Part shown: piece by piece, positions 1 to 6,683 of the stretch
Layout: each line of letters starts with the position of its first letter
How positions within the stretch are numbered: the first letter of the stretch is position 1
DNA from: Lentisphaeria bacterium
GTDB lineage: Bacteria; Verrucomicrobiota; Lentisphaeria; Victivallales; Victivallaceae
Reading direction: 5' to 3'
NCBI GenBank assembly: GCA_900768515.1
Contig: CAAGDG010000051.1
Location: 1-7,707 of the forward strand
DNA length: 7,707 nucleotides
Notes under the pieces: generated by a model
Database searches by the model: none
What the model was told of the DNA's origin: nothing
Seen by the model: the letters and a program-made list of their open reading frames with translations, nothing else
Translations under genes and position numbers: made by a program

Positions 1-24
1 CCCTACACGACGCTCTTCCGATCT
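1..24 (+). other. Illumina sequencing adapter remnant (artefact)
   Basis: Bases 1-24 match, base for base as I remember it, the 3' end of the Illumina TruSeq universal adapter, ending in the familiar GCTCTTCCGATCT just before the genomic insert. It is untrimmed library adapter carried into the assembly and not part of the organism. The first genomic base is probably 25. The real upstream sequence of the first gene is therefore absent, and any reading frame crossing base 24, in either direction, is spurious at that point. Confidence 0.96.
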
Positions 25-777
25 GCTCTCGATGCGGCGGCCAAACTCGGCGACGCCCTCGGAGAAACGGAAAAGGCCGGACACTGCCGGAAAGTCCGAA
101 ACAACCTCGCCGACGCGGCCAACCGGGTGTGGGACTCCCGGAAACTGGCCTGGCCGGACTCGGTCGGCCCGGACGGGCCCTCGGAAAACACCGCGGTCCA
201 CACCAGCATGCTCGCGATCCTCTACGACGCTGTTTCGGAAGAACATCTGGCCAGCGCCCGGGCCAACACCGTGACGCCCCGTTCGGAACTGATCAAGGTT
301 GCCTCCCCCTTCGCAAGCCTCTATCTTTACGAAGCGCTGGAAAAACTCGGACTCGTCGATGAGATTCTCCGCCTGATCCGCCGTGACTACCTGCCGATGG
401 TGGAACTCGGCTCCTCCACCGTCTGGGAGACTTATCCGAATGCGCACAGCGGTGCCGCCATGTCCAGCTTTCCGAGCCGCAGCCACTGCCACGGCTGGTC
501 GGCGGCTCCGCTCTACTTCCTGCCGCGTCTGGTGCTCGGCATCATACCGGAAACCGTCGGAGGAACCCGCGTGGCAATCTCTCCGCATCTCTCCGGCCTG
601 GAGAGCGCTTCCGGCGCCCGGAAGGTCGCCGCCGGCAGAATCGAGGTTTCCTGGCGTCTTGAAAAGGAGAAACTGATCATTTCGGCGACCGCTCCGGCCG
701 GGGTGGAACTGGTCTACCGGTTCAATTCAACGCACACTGACTGCAACGTGATCTTCAACGGCGAGGCGGTCCGCTGA
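25..777 (+). CDS. Alpha-L-rhamnosidase-like glycoside hydrolase (GH78 type), C-terminal part
   Basis: The gene is 5'-truncated by the contig edge. It is open from the first genomic codon (25-27) to the TGA at 775-777, about 250 residues. The sequence reads as the last part of a six-hairpin (alpha/alpha)6 catalytic domain followed by a C-terminal beta-sandwich. Family-typical landmarks are SSTVWETYP (Glu at 427-429), SRSHCHGWSAAP (475-510), the following VLGIIPETVGG, and the beta-sandwich stretch VAISPHLSGLESASGARKVA. In GH78 enzymes a Glu in a WE motif of this region acts as a catalytic base; matching it to the Glu here is inference. Such enzymes remove terminal alpha-L-rhamnose from pectic or other plant and microbial glycans. 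GH78 proteins are usually 700-1000 residues, so most of this one, including any signal peptide, lies off the contig. A related six-hairpin family remains possible. It is followed after 14 bp by the next gene. Confidence 0.75.
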   Translation, partial: ALDAAAKLGDALGETEKAGHCRKVRNNLADAANRVWDSRKLAWPDSVGPDGPSENTAVHTSMLAILYDAVSEEHLASARANTVTPRSELIKVASPFASLYLYEALEKLGLVDEILRLIRRDYLPMVELGSSTVWETYPNAHSGAAMSSFPSRSHCHGWSAAPLYFLPRLVLGIIPETVGGTRVAISPHLSGLESASGARKVAAGRIEVSWRLEKEKLIISATAPAGVELVYRFNSTHTDCNVIFNGEAVR

Positions 778-791
778 ATCAGGGAGGAAAA

Positions 792-1331
792 ATGGGTACG
801 ACATTCAGCCGGTCGGTGGCGGCGCAGGCGGCCGCGATGACCGTGATCGAAACAGCGAAAAAAGACGGCCTCCTCTCCGGTCCGGTCGCCACCGCGCCGG
901 AGCTGGCGGAAAGTGAAAAAGAGCTGTTTCTGGAGATGTTCCGGAAACTGGCCGAACGGCAGGGGACCGCGGCAAAATCGCTGACCTCGGACGAGATCTC
1001 TTCCCTCTTCACCTTTGTCTACGCCCGGGCGGCGGAGGCGGTCGGCAACTTCCTTGCCGGGCGTCCGAACCAGTTTGAATTTCTGGGAATGTTCGATGGA
1101 AAGGTTCCATTTTCGGCGGATGAACGACTGATCGGATACTTCAAGAGCAAGTCCGGTTTTCCAACCGCGTGCGCCGCAGCCTACTGGTCCTGGTACCACG
1201 ACCCGGCAGTCCGGCAGGAGCTGGCGGGAATCGATCCGGTGCTGCCGCTCTTCGAGGCCCTGAAATGGACCTTCCGCATCTCCTGCCATTACGCGCTTGA
1301 AAAACTTGAAGCGGATGGTCTCCGGTTGTGA
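792..1331 (+). CDS. Hypothetical protein, 179 aa, function unknown
   Basis: The ATG at 792 is preceded by a strong Shine-Dalgarno site (GGAGG at 783-787, 4 nt spacing), so the start is well supported. The product looks soluble and mainly helical. I see no signal peptide, membrane segment, metal-binding cluster or nucleotide-binding motif. The N-terminal half is rich in Ala, Glu and Lys (for example ELAESEKELFLEMFRKLAER). The C-terminal half is more aromatic (AAAYWSWYHDP, ALKWTFRISCHYALEKL). I do not recognise the family. It lies 14 bp after the rhamnosidase-like gene, and its TGA overlaps the GTG start of the membrane glycosyltransferase-like gene by 4 bp, so translational coupling with that gene is likely. 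The context hints at a role alongside glycan metabolism or cell-envelope assembly, but nothing in the sequence shows this. Confidence 0.8.
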   Translation: MGTTFSRSVAAQAAAMTVIETAKKDGLLSGPVATAPELAESEKELFLEMFRKLAERQGTAAKSLTSDEISSLFTFVYARAAEAVGNFLAGRPNQFEFLGMFDGKVPFSADERLIGYFKSKSGFPTACAAAYWSWYHDPAVRQELAGIDPVLPLFEALKWTFRISCHYALEKLEADGLRL

Positions 1332-3025
1332 AGCAGCGGAACGACAGCCGACCCGCGCACAGCCGCGCAACCTGGTGGATCCTCGGGTTCGCTCTGGCCG
1401 CGCTGCTCTTCCAGGCCACGCTGCTCGAACCCGGCGCCCCCTGGATCACCGACAACGGCAACCGCTATCTGGTGATGCGCAATCTGATCGATCACGGCAC
1501 CGCGGCCATGGAGAATCCGGCGGCGGCGCTGGATCCGGAAAACCGTTTCTTCCCGGACGGCCTCTTCCACTTCCAGCACCACCGGGGGGAGATCCTCTCG
1601 GTCTATTCCGATATCTTCCCGCGGCTCTCCGCTCCCTTTTACCGCGGCTTCGGAGAGGCCGGACTCTTCTTCTGGCCGATTGCAGGGACGCTGCTGACCC
1701 TGATGCTCACCCTCATGCTCTGGCGTCCCGCCCGACTCCCCGGCGACCGGCAGCTGCTCCTTGCGGCGGCGTTGCTCTTCGGCACGCCGCTGCTCTTCTA
1801 TTCCGGGGTGTTCTGGGAGATGACGCTCTCGCTGGTCCTTCCGCTGGCGGCCTTGCTGCTGGGCCGGGCCGGGCGCTACCTCCCCGCCGGAATCGTGCTC
1901 GGATGCGGTCTCTGGCTCCGCGAGGAGTGTTATTTCATCGCGGCGGCGGCCGGCGCGGTCCTCGCCTTCGATATCCGGAAGAATCCGCGGCCGCTGCTCG
2001 GTTTCGCCGCCGGATTTCTTCTGGCGGCGCTGCCGGTGTGGACGGTTCAGTTCCTCCAGTTCGGCCACCCGCTCGGACTGCACGGCTCGCTCTACTACAG
2101 CCACAACGCCTCCGGAGAAGCCCCCTCCTGGTGGAAACGGTTCACCGGCTGCCTGGATGGATACTGGATCTACCTGCTGAGATTTGAACCCGCCGGAGCC
2201 GGTCGCTGGTACCTGACGCTGCCGGCGGCGGCGCTGGCGGCGGCGGGCGCTTTCCGGGGAGGGAGGCGCTGGAAGGTCTGGCTGCTCGGATGCGCGCTGG
2301 CGATGTGGGGGTGGTTCCTTGTGGAATTCTTCCGCACCTCCCCGGCGGACGTGACCGAAGGGCTGGCAGTCGGCTTTCTCTGCGCCTCGCCGCTGCTGGC
2401 GGGGGCGATGGTCAGCTGGCGGGAGCTGGCGACGCTCCGGAATCCGCAGATCCGGTTCGCCATGCGGTTTGCCCTGATCTACCTTCTCCTGGTGCCTCCG
2501 CTGCTCACCCGGAGCGACATCGGGGTAATCTGGGGGGCGCGCCATTTTCTAATTTTGTATCCAATGCTGCTGCTGCCGGGCTGGATCGCACTGCGCCGGA
2601 TGGGGCGCTTCTGGTTCCCGGCGTTTCTTCTGGCGGCGTTCCTGCTCCAGGCGGCGGGCGAACGGCAGCTGATCCACGGCAATCTGCGTGCGCTGCAATA
2701 TACCACGGCACTGCGGAGGAGCGCGCCGGAAACGGTGATCTCCGACGTCTTCTTTCTCCCGGAACTGGCGCCGCAGACGTTTTTCGAGAAAAAGTGGCTG
2801 TTCGTCAAATCAGACGAGGATCTTGACGCGGCTCTCGACCGGCTCCGGGAAGCGGGAATCCGGGAATTCACTCTGGTGCTCTCCCCGGTTTTCAGCCGAC
2901 TTTCGCTCGATGCGCGGCAACGGCTGGTCCGGGAGGCTCCGCCGGTTTCTCCGGTACTGACGATCCCCGCCGGCGCGGAAAACGACCGGATGGCGGTGCT
3001 GATCACGGTGTGCCGTTTGCAATAG
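1328..3025 (+). CDS. Polytopic membrane protein, putative GT-C (GT39/ArnT-like) glycosyltransferase
   Basis: This 565-aa protein starts at a GTG that overlaps the previous stop codon (GTGA, 1328-1331). The next in-frame ATG is far inside, so the GTG is preferred. About 11-13 hydrophobic segments can be seen, the first near residues 15-33 and the rest between about 110 and 443. A hydrophilic domain of about 120 residues follows (445-565). The first extramembrane loop holds an acidic residue in PWITDNGNRYLVMRNLIDHG (Asp42), then DPENRFFPDG and VYSDIFPRLSAPFYRGFG. This arrangement is typical of lipid-phosphosugar-dependent GT-C enzymes, where a loop-1 acidic residue is catalytic or binds metal. 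By analogy it would transfer a sugar from a polyprenyl-phosphate donor to an envelope lipid, glycan or protein on the outer face of the membrane. Donor and acceptor cannot be told from the sequence. An unrelated polytopic protein is possible but less likely. Confidence 0.75.
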   Translation: MKQRNDSRPAHSRATWWILGFALAALLFQATLLEPGAPWITDNGNRYLVMRNLIDHGTAAMENPAAALDPENRFFPDGLFHFQHHRGEILSVYSDIFPRLSAPFYRGFGEAGLFFWPIAGTLLTLMLTLMLWRPARLPGDRQLLLAAALLFGTPLLFYSGVFWEMTLSLVLPLAALLLGRAGRYLPAGIVLGCGLWLREECYFIAAAAGAVLAFDIRKNPRPLLGFAAGFLLAALPVWTVQFLQFGHPLGLHGSLYYSHNASGEAPSWWKRFTGCLDGYWIYLLRFEPAGAGRWYLTLPAAALAAAGAFRGGRRWKVWLLGCALAMWGWFLVEFFRTSPADVTEGLAVGFLCASPLLAGAMVSWRELATLRNPQIRFAMRFALIYLLLVPPLLTRSDIGVIWGARHFLILYPMLLLPGWIALRRMGRFWFPAFLLAAFLLQAAGERQLIHGNLRALQYTTALRRSAPETVISDVFFLPELAPQTFFEKKWLFVKSDEDLDAALDRLREAGIREFTLVLSPVFSRLSLDARQRLVREAPPVSPVLTIPAGAENDRMAVLITVCRLQ

Positions 3026-3045
3026 CGTCCCGAATCTGCTATATT
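3017..3045 (+). promoter_or_regulatory. Sigma70-type promoter with extended -10, upstream of the PSP1 gene
   Basis: A -35-like TTGCAA (3017-3022, 4 of 6 consensus bases) is followed after exactly 17 bp by TATATT (3040-3045, 5 of 6). A TG dinucleotide at 3037-3038 gives the extended -10 pattern TGnTATATT. Transcription would start near 3052, leaving a leader of about 23 nt before the ATG at 3075. The -35 overlaps the last codons of the upstream gene, whose TAG is at 3023-3025. The AT-rich composition stands out against the GC-rich surroundings. It probably starts the 3075-6406 operon. Transcript ends have not been mapped, so this rests on pattern alone. Confidence 0.6.
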
Positions 3046-3074
3046 TAAGGGTAATCAGAAAAATCGGAGAGATT

Positions 3075-4115
3075 ATGGATCAACTATTTGCCGTAAAACT
3101 TGACAACGGCAGCACCTTGGAAGTCCGCGCCCCGGAGGAGCTGGCGCTGAAACCGCACGACAACTGCGTCTTCCGGCGCGATTTCTATACCGATATGGGA
3201 GAGGTGGTCCGCCGCATCGAAAAACCCTCTTCCGGAGGCAACCCGGCCGATCTCCCGGCGGTGCAGAAAATTGCAGGCAACGGAGAACTGGCCACCGCCA
3301 ATGAAAACTGTGCCAGAGAACGTTCCGCCATGCGCACCGCCCGGCAGCTGGTCGAAAATCTCGGCTTGAACATGAAACTGCTGAACGCCCACTATTCGCT
3401 CGACGGGAAACTGGTCACGATCCAGTTCAGCGCCGACGGCCGGGTTGATTTCCGCGAACTGGTCAAAGAGCTGAGCCGCGCCCTCTGCACCCGGATCGAA
3501 CTGCGCCAGATCGGCGTCCGCGATGAAACCGGAATCTATGGAGGAATCGCGGTCTGCGGCCAGCAGCTCTGCTGCTCCCGGTTTCTGAGGGAGTTCAATT
3601 CCATCAATGTCAAAATGGCAAAGGAACAGGATCTGTCCCTGACTCCGGCCACCATCTCCGGCGCCTGCGGCCGGTTGAAATGCTGCCTGAAATATGAGCA
3701 CGAAGGCTATCGGGAACTGGAAAAAGGAATGCCCCGCCGCGGGGAATGGTGTGACACGCCGGCCGGACGGGGCCGGGTTTCCGACCGCAATCTGCTGACG
3801 CAGCGGGTCTCGGTTTCTCTTGAAAACGGCAGTGTCACCCAGTTCGCCCGGGAAGAGATCACGGTGCTGCCGCCTCCGCCGCGTCCGCAACCGGGAAGCG
3901 GTCCGGGACGGCGGACGGCGGACTCCAAGGAACCGCGTGAAAAGCGGGATTCCCGCGAACAGCGCCGCCCCAATGAAACCAGGGAGCCGCGTGAAAAACG
4001 CGAGGGAGGACGGCGCGAACGGCGCGGCAACCCCCGCAATCCGGAGAGTGCCGGAGAACCGGAGGGGCGCCGCGAACAGACCACCGCTCCCGCACAGAAA
4101 CCGCCGGAGGCGTAA
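3075..4115 (+). CDS. PSP1 domain protein (RicT/YaaT-like) with Arg/Glu-rich tail
   Basis: This 346-aa protein starts at an ATG preceded by GGAGAG (3066-3071). The core (residues 1 to about 265) matches the PSP1 family. The clearest signs are two cysteine clusters, AVCGQQLCCSRF (Cys161, 166, 167) and GACGRLKCCLKYE (Cys198, 203, 204), plus the VDFRELVKELSRAL stretch before them. In Bacillus subtilis the relative RicT (YaaT) works with RicA and RicF in an Fe-S-containing complex that assists RNase Y in mRNA processing. Elsewhere the role of PSP1 proteins is less clear, so I transfer only the family name. From residue 266 (LPPPPRPQPG) to the end the protein is Pro-rich and then densely Arg/Glu-charged, with EPREKR occurring twice (286-291 and 304-309). 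That tail looks disordered and may bind RNA or a partner. It is the first gene of a compact operon, 6-18 bp before the next gene depending on that gene's start. Confidence 0.88.
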   Translation: MDQLFAVKLDNGSTLEVRAPEELALKPHDNCVFRRDFYTDMGEVVRRIEKPSSGGNPADLPAVQKIAGNGELATANENCARERSAMRTARQLVENLGLNMKLLNAHYSLDGKLVTIQFSADGRVDFRELVKELSRALCTRIELRQIGVRDETGIYGGIAVCGQQLCCSRFLREFNSINVKMAKEQDLSLTPATISGACGRLKCCLKYEHEGYRELEKGMPRRGEWCDTPAGRGRVSDRNLLTQRVSVSLENGSVTQFAREEITVLPPPPRPQPGSGPGRRTADSKEPREKRDSREQRRPNETREPREKREGGRRERRGNPRNPESAGEPEGRREQTTAPAQKPPEA

Positions 4116-4133
4116 CGGCGGATGGAGCCTGCG

Positions 4134-5216
4134 ATGCCAGATCTTCCGCTCCCGGAGAAAGATACCGGGGAAGCAACCGCTTCCGACTGCGGAACCGCGC
4201 CGGATACGGAACGGGAACTTTCGGCTTCCGGTCCGGCCGAAACGCATCCGGCTCTTCCGGAACCAGATGAGGCGAAGCTGCCGGAAAGCCCGCTGGAACG
4301 GGGAGTCGCATTCGACCGGGCCGGTTTTCTGCCTGGAGTTGGGGAGGCAGCCGAGACCTTCTTCCGCCGGGTGGAAGAGACGCTGGCCGCGCACCGCGCC
4401 TTCGAGGAGGAGCTGGCCGCTGCCGGCGAACTGGTGGTGTTCGAAGATATCCGGGTCTCGGAAGCCGAGCGGATTCCCGCGGAAATCATCGCCGAAGCCG
4501 ACGAGGTGACCGGCAGGCTTTACGATTTCCGGGTAAGTCACGTTCCCGGATTCTTTCTTTCGCGGGACGTCGGCATGCTCTGGGGAGGATGCCTGATCGG
4601 AGACACCGAGCTGCTGCTGTCGATCTTCCTGATCCGGGGAGCGTTCCGGAACCGGGAACGCTGGCTCTTCTACAACCGCCGGGAACTTCTGGCGCATGAG
4701 CTCTGCCATTCGATGCGGCAGTCGCTGCACGATCCTTCGCTGGAGGAGTATTTCGCCTACCAGACCAGTCCAAGCCCGTTGCGGCGCTATCTCGGCAACT
4801 GTTTCATTCACGATTACGATGCGATTCTCTTCGTGGTACCGGCGTTGCTGCTCCTGCTGATTCAGTGCCTGAACGCCTTCTGGCTGCCGCAGCTCCCGAC
4901 CTGGCCGGCCTGGCCGCTGGCCTTTGCCTACCCGCTCTTTCTGCTGATCCGCAATGGACGCTCCCGGCATCGCGTGAAACGGGCGGCAAAAGCTCTCGCC
5001 CGGATGGGGGTCCGGAGACCGGAGGCGGTGCTGTTCCGCTCCACCGCCGCGGAAATTGCGGCAATCGGCGCCCTGCCGGACCGGGCGGCATTCGACGCCT
5101 GGGTCCGGAGACGGGCACAGGAGGAGTTTCGCTGGGAGATCATCCGCCGCCGCTTCCTGGACGGCGGCGAGGGAAAAGACGAGAACGATGGAGGAGAAAC
5201 CGATGAAACTTGCTGA
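4134..5216 (+). CDS. Uncharacterised membrane protein with HExxH metallopeptidase-like motif
   Basis: The protein is 360 aa from the ATG at 4134, which has GGAG at 4124-4127 (6 nt spacing). An ATG at 4122 would add four residues; its best Shine-Dalgarno site, GGAGG at 4106-4110, is 11 nt away. Residues 1 to about 65 are acidic, Pro-rich and probably disordered. A globular part follows and contains RRELLAHELCHSMRQSLHD. The HELCH (His188, Glu189, His192) fits the zincin HExxH signature, and the acidic pair in LEEYFAYQ (Glu204/205) is spaced like a possible third zinc ligand. Two hydrophobic segments (about 229-251 and 258-273) and a basic, helical C-terminal region complete it. I infer a membrane-anchored zinc peptidase acting in or near the cytoplasm. 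The family is not one I recognise, and no signal peptide is visible. The next gene starts inside its last 14 bp, which suggests coupled translation. Confidence 0.82.
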   Translation: MPDLPLPEKDTGEATASDCGTAPDTERELSASGPAETHPALPEPDEAKLPESPLERGVAFDRAGFLPGVGEAAETFFRRVEETLAAHRAFEEELAAAGELVVFEDIRVSEAERIPAEIIAEADEVTGRLYDFRVSHVPGFFLSRDVGMLWGGCLIGDTELLLSIFLIRGAFRNRERWLFYNRRELLAHELCHSMRQSLHDPSLEEYFAYQTSPSPLRRYLGNCFIHDYDAILFVVPALLLLLIQCLNAFWLPQLPTWPAWPLAFAYPLFLLIRNGRSRHRVKRAAKALARMGVRRPEAVLFRSTAAEIAAIGALPDRAAFDAWVRRRAQEEFRWEIIRRRFLDGGEGKDENDGGETDETC

Positions 5217-5964
5217 TTTGACCGGATATCTGGACCGGGTGCTCGAACTTGAGAAGTTCCAGGGGGACCACTCCAACAACGGTCTGCAGATCGAGGCGGG
5301 TCCGGAAGTGCACAAAGCGGTGTTCGGGGTCGACGGTTCGCTGGCGCTGTTCCGGGCGGCGGCGGAACGGAAAGCCGATTTTGTCTTTGTCCACCACGGC
5401 ATCTCCTGGGGCGGCGAACCCCGCCGTTTCACAGGCTACACCGCCGGCCGGCTCGGCTGGATGTTCCGGAACGGCATCAGCCTCTACGCCGCTCATCTGC
5501 CGTTGGACGCCAACCCGGAATTCGGCAACAACGCGGAACTCTCCCGGCTGGCCGGACTGACCGGACTGGAACCCTTCTGCCGCTACGACGGCGTGGAGAT
5601 CGGTTTTGTCGGCTCCGCGACCAAACTCGAAACCGCGCGGGAGATGGCCGCGCGACTGGAGCGGGAACTCAACACGAAGGCGCAGCTCTGCGCCGTTTCC
5701 GACGCTCCGGTCCGGCGGATCGCGGTGGTCTCCGGCGGCGGAGGCATGGACGCGCTGCTCGACGCGGCGGCGCGCAAGGCGGATCTGCTTCTGACCGGGG
5801 AACTCACGCAGGTGATGTTCCACCCGGCTTACGAACTCGGCGTCGGCGTGCTGGCGCTCGGCCACTACGCAACTGAGACCGTCGGACCGCTGGCGCTGAT
5901 GAGAAAGGTGGAGCACGACCTCCGGTTGGAGTGCGAATTCGTCGACCTGCCGACCGGATTGTAA
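5203..5964 (+). CDS. NIF3-like dinuclear metal centre protein (YbgI/DUF34 family)
   Basis: This 253-aa protein matches the short form of the family (E. coli YbgI is about 247 aa) without the middle insertion of longer members. The ATG at 5203 is chosen because GGAGGAG (5190-5196) sits 6 nt upstream. An in-frame ATG at 5188 lacks such a site. The N-terminus (MKLADLTGYLDRVLELEKF, then SNNGLQIE) is typical. All five expected metal ligands can be placed: His64 and His65 in VHHGISWGG, Asp102 in HLPLDANPEFGNN, and His221 and Glu225 in GHYATETVG. Members form ring-shaped oligomers with a two-metal site. Suggested roles include metal handling and GTP cyclohydrolase I-type hydrolysis, but the function is not settled. 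The gene starts within the last 14 bp of the HExxH protein gene and is followed 19 bp later by a lipoprotein gene. Confidence 0.93.
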   Translation: MKLADLTGYLDRVLELEKFQGDHSNNGLQIEAGPEVHKAVFGVDGSLALFRAAAERKADFVFVHHGISWGGEPRRFTGYTAGRLGWMFRNGISLYAAHLPLDANPEFGNNAELSRLAGLTGLEPFCRYDGVEIGFVGSATKLETAREMAARLERELNTKAQLCAVSDAPVRRIAVVSGGGGMDALLDAAARKADLLLTGELTQVMFHPAYELGVGVLALGHYATETVGPLALMRKVEHDLRLECEFVDLPTGL

Positions 5965-5983
5965 CATGCTAAGGAGTCTCGAA

Positions 5984-6406
5984 ATGAAGAAATTGCATCT
6001 GGTGCTTCTGTTTTTTTCCATCGCAGCTCTGGTGTGCGGCTGCGGTCCGACCGTCGAGGTCGACGGCAGATATTATCGCGCACTCGACGAGGACGAAATC
6101 CATCAGCTGGTCCTGTTCGCCAGAAGTGCGCTCGCACGCTCCCCCAAGGCGGTCTCTCCGGCGGAACTGACCCGGATTCAGCACACGGAGCCACAAATCG
6201 AAATCCTCTACCGCGGCGACAAAGACGGCAGCGCCCGGCTGGAGTGGGAGGTGAACGGACGCCGGATCTGCATGGTTTTCCACGGCAAGTTCCTGACCGA
6301 AAAAATGGGATGGCTCCTGGAAACCCGGGACAGTTCGGAACAGATTCTTGACTTCACCAAACCACAAAAACCCGCAGGAACCGGAGTTCCCGCGGGCCGT
6401 CGCTGA
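5984..6406 (+). CDS. Small predicted lipoprotein, function unknown
   Basis: The preferred ATG at 5984 has AAGGAG (5971-5976) 7 nt upstream and gives a 140-aa product. An earlier in-frame ATG at 5966 would put six residues before the signal sequence and has no good ribosome site. The N-terminus is a clear lipoprotein signal: MKK, a hydrophobic stretch to residue 17, then the lipobox LVCGC with Cys20 as the likely lipidated residue. The mature part is short, hydrophilic and mixed alpha/beta in character (PQIEILYRGDKDGSARLEWEV), ending in a Pro/Gly/Arg-rich tail. I recognise no domain. It would sit on the outer face of the inner membrane or on the outer membrane. The position, 19 bp after the NIF3-like gene and last before a strong inverted repeat, suggests it is the terminal gene of the 3075-6406 operon. 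Confidence 0.85.
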   Translation: MKKLHLVLLFFSIAALVCGCGPTVEVDGRYYRALDEDEIHQLVLFARSALARSPKAVSPAELTRIQHTEPQIEILYRGDKDGSARLEWEVNGRRICMVFHGKFLTEKMGWLLETRDSSEQILDFTKPQKPAGTGVPAGRR

Positions 6407-6413
6407 TCGGATT

Positions 6414-6446
6414 CCGGTTTCCGCCGCACACCGCAGCGGAAACCGG
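6414..6446. terminator. Perfect 11-bp inverted repeat between convergent genes, possible terminator
   Basis: CCGGTTTCCGC (6414-6424) pairs perfectly with GCGGAAACCGG (6436-6446) around an 11-nt loop. It lies just after the lipoprotein stop (6406) and just before the stop of the minus-strand NFU gene (6453), as expected for a terminator shared by two convergent genes. Neither strand has a T-run after the stem, so it is not a textbook intrinsic terminator. It may act as an RNA 3'-end stabiliser or with Rho. Confidence 0.5.
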
Positions 6447-6452
6447 CTGAAA

Positions 6453-6683
6453 TCAGATCACCCGTTCGATCACGATTTCAGGGTCGATCTCCTCGCGCAG
6501 AATCCGTTCAAGGCCGCCCTTGATCGTCATTGCCGCATGAGGGCAGCCGCCGCAGGCGCCGCGCAGTTTCAAAAACACGGTCTTCCCCTCGATCTTCACG
6601 ATTTCGAGGTCGCCGCCATCCGCCTGCAGGTGAACCCGGAGGGCCTCCAGCCGTTCGGTGATTTTTTGAGCCAAATCGTCCAT
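6453..6683 (-). CDS. NFU-type (NifU C-terminal domain) Fe-S cluster scaffold/carrier
   Basis: This 76-aa protein is a stand-alone NifU C-terminal domain. It has the expected order: a leading helix (DLAQKITERLEALRVHL), QADGGDLEIVKIEG, then the cluster-binding GACGGCPHAAMTIKGGLE with Cys44 and Cys47 (CxxC), and a final helix and strand. Such proteins bind a [4Fe-4S] or [2Fe-2S] cluster through the CxxC pair, usually as a dimer, and pass it to target proteins in the cytoplasm. The start is set by AGGAG (minus strand, 6694-6690) 6 nt before the ATG at 6683. The frame stays open to 6836, but that upstream translation is Arg/Gly/Pro-rich and looks non-coding. The gene converges on the lipoprotein gene with 46 bp between stops. 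No suf or isc genes are in view, so its partners are unknown. Confidence 0.93.
   Translation of the reverse strand: MDDLAQKITERLEALRVHLQADGGDLEIVKIEGKTVFLKLRGACGGCPHAAMTIKGGLERILREEIDPEIVIERVI

Noticed and set aside
1289..2545. Minus-strand open frame opposite the glycosyltransferase-like gene
   Set aside because: It encodes low-complexity Arg/Glu/Gln/Pro sequence typical of an antisense frame. The plus strand encodes a coherent polytopic membrane protein.
3084..5432. Long minus-strand open frame of 782 codons opposite the PSP1, HExxH and NIF3-like genes
   Set aside because: It is a shadow frame in GC-rich DNA. Its translation has no recognisable domain, and the three plus-strand genes have ribosome sites and clear family motifs or tight operon spacing.
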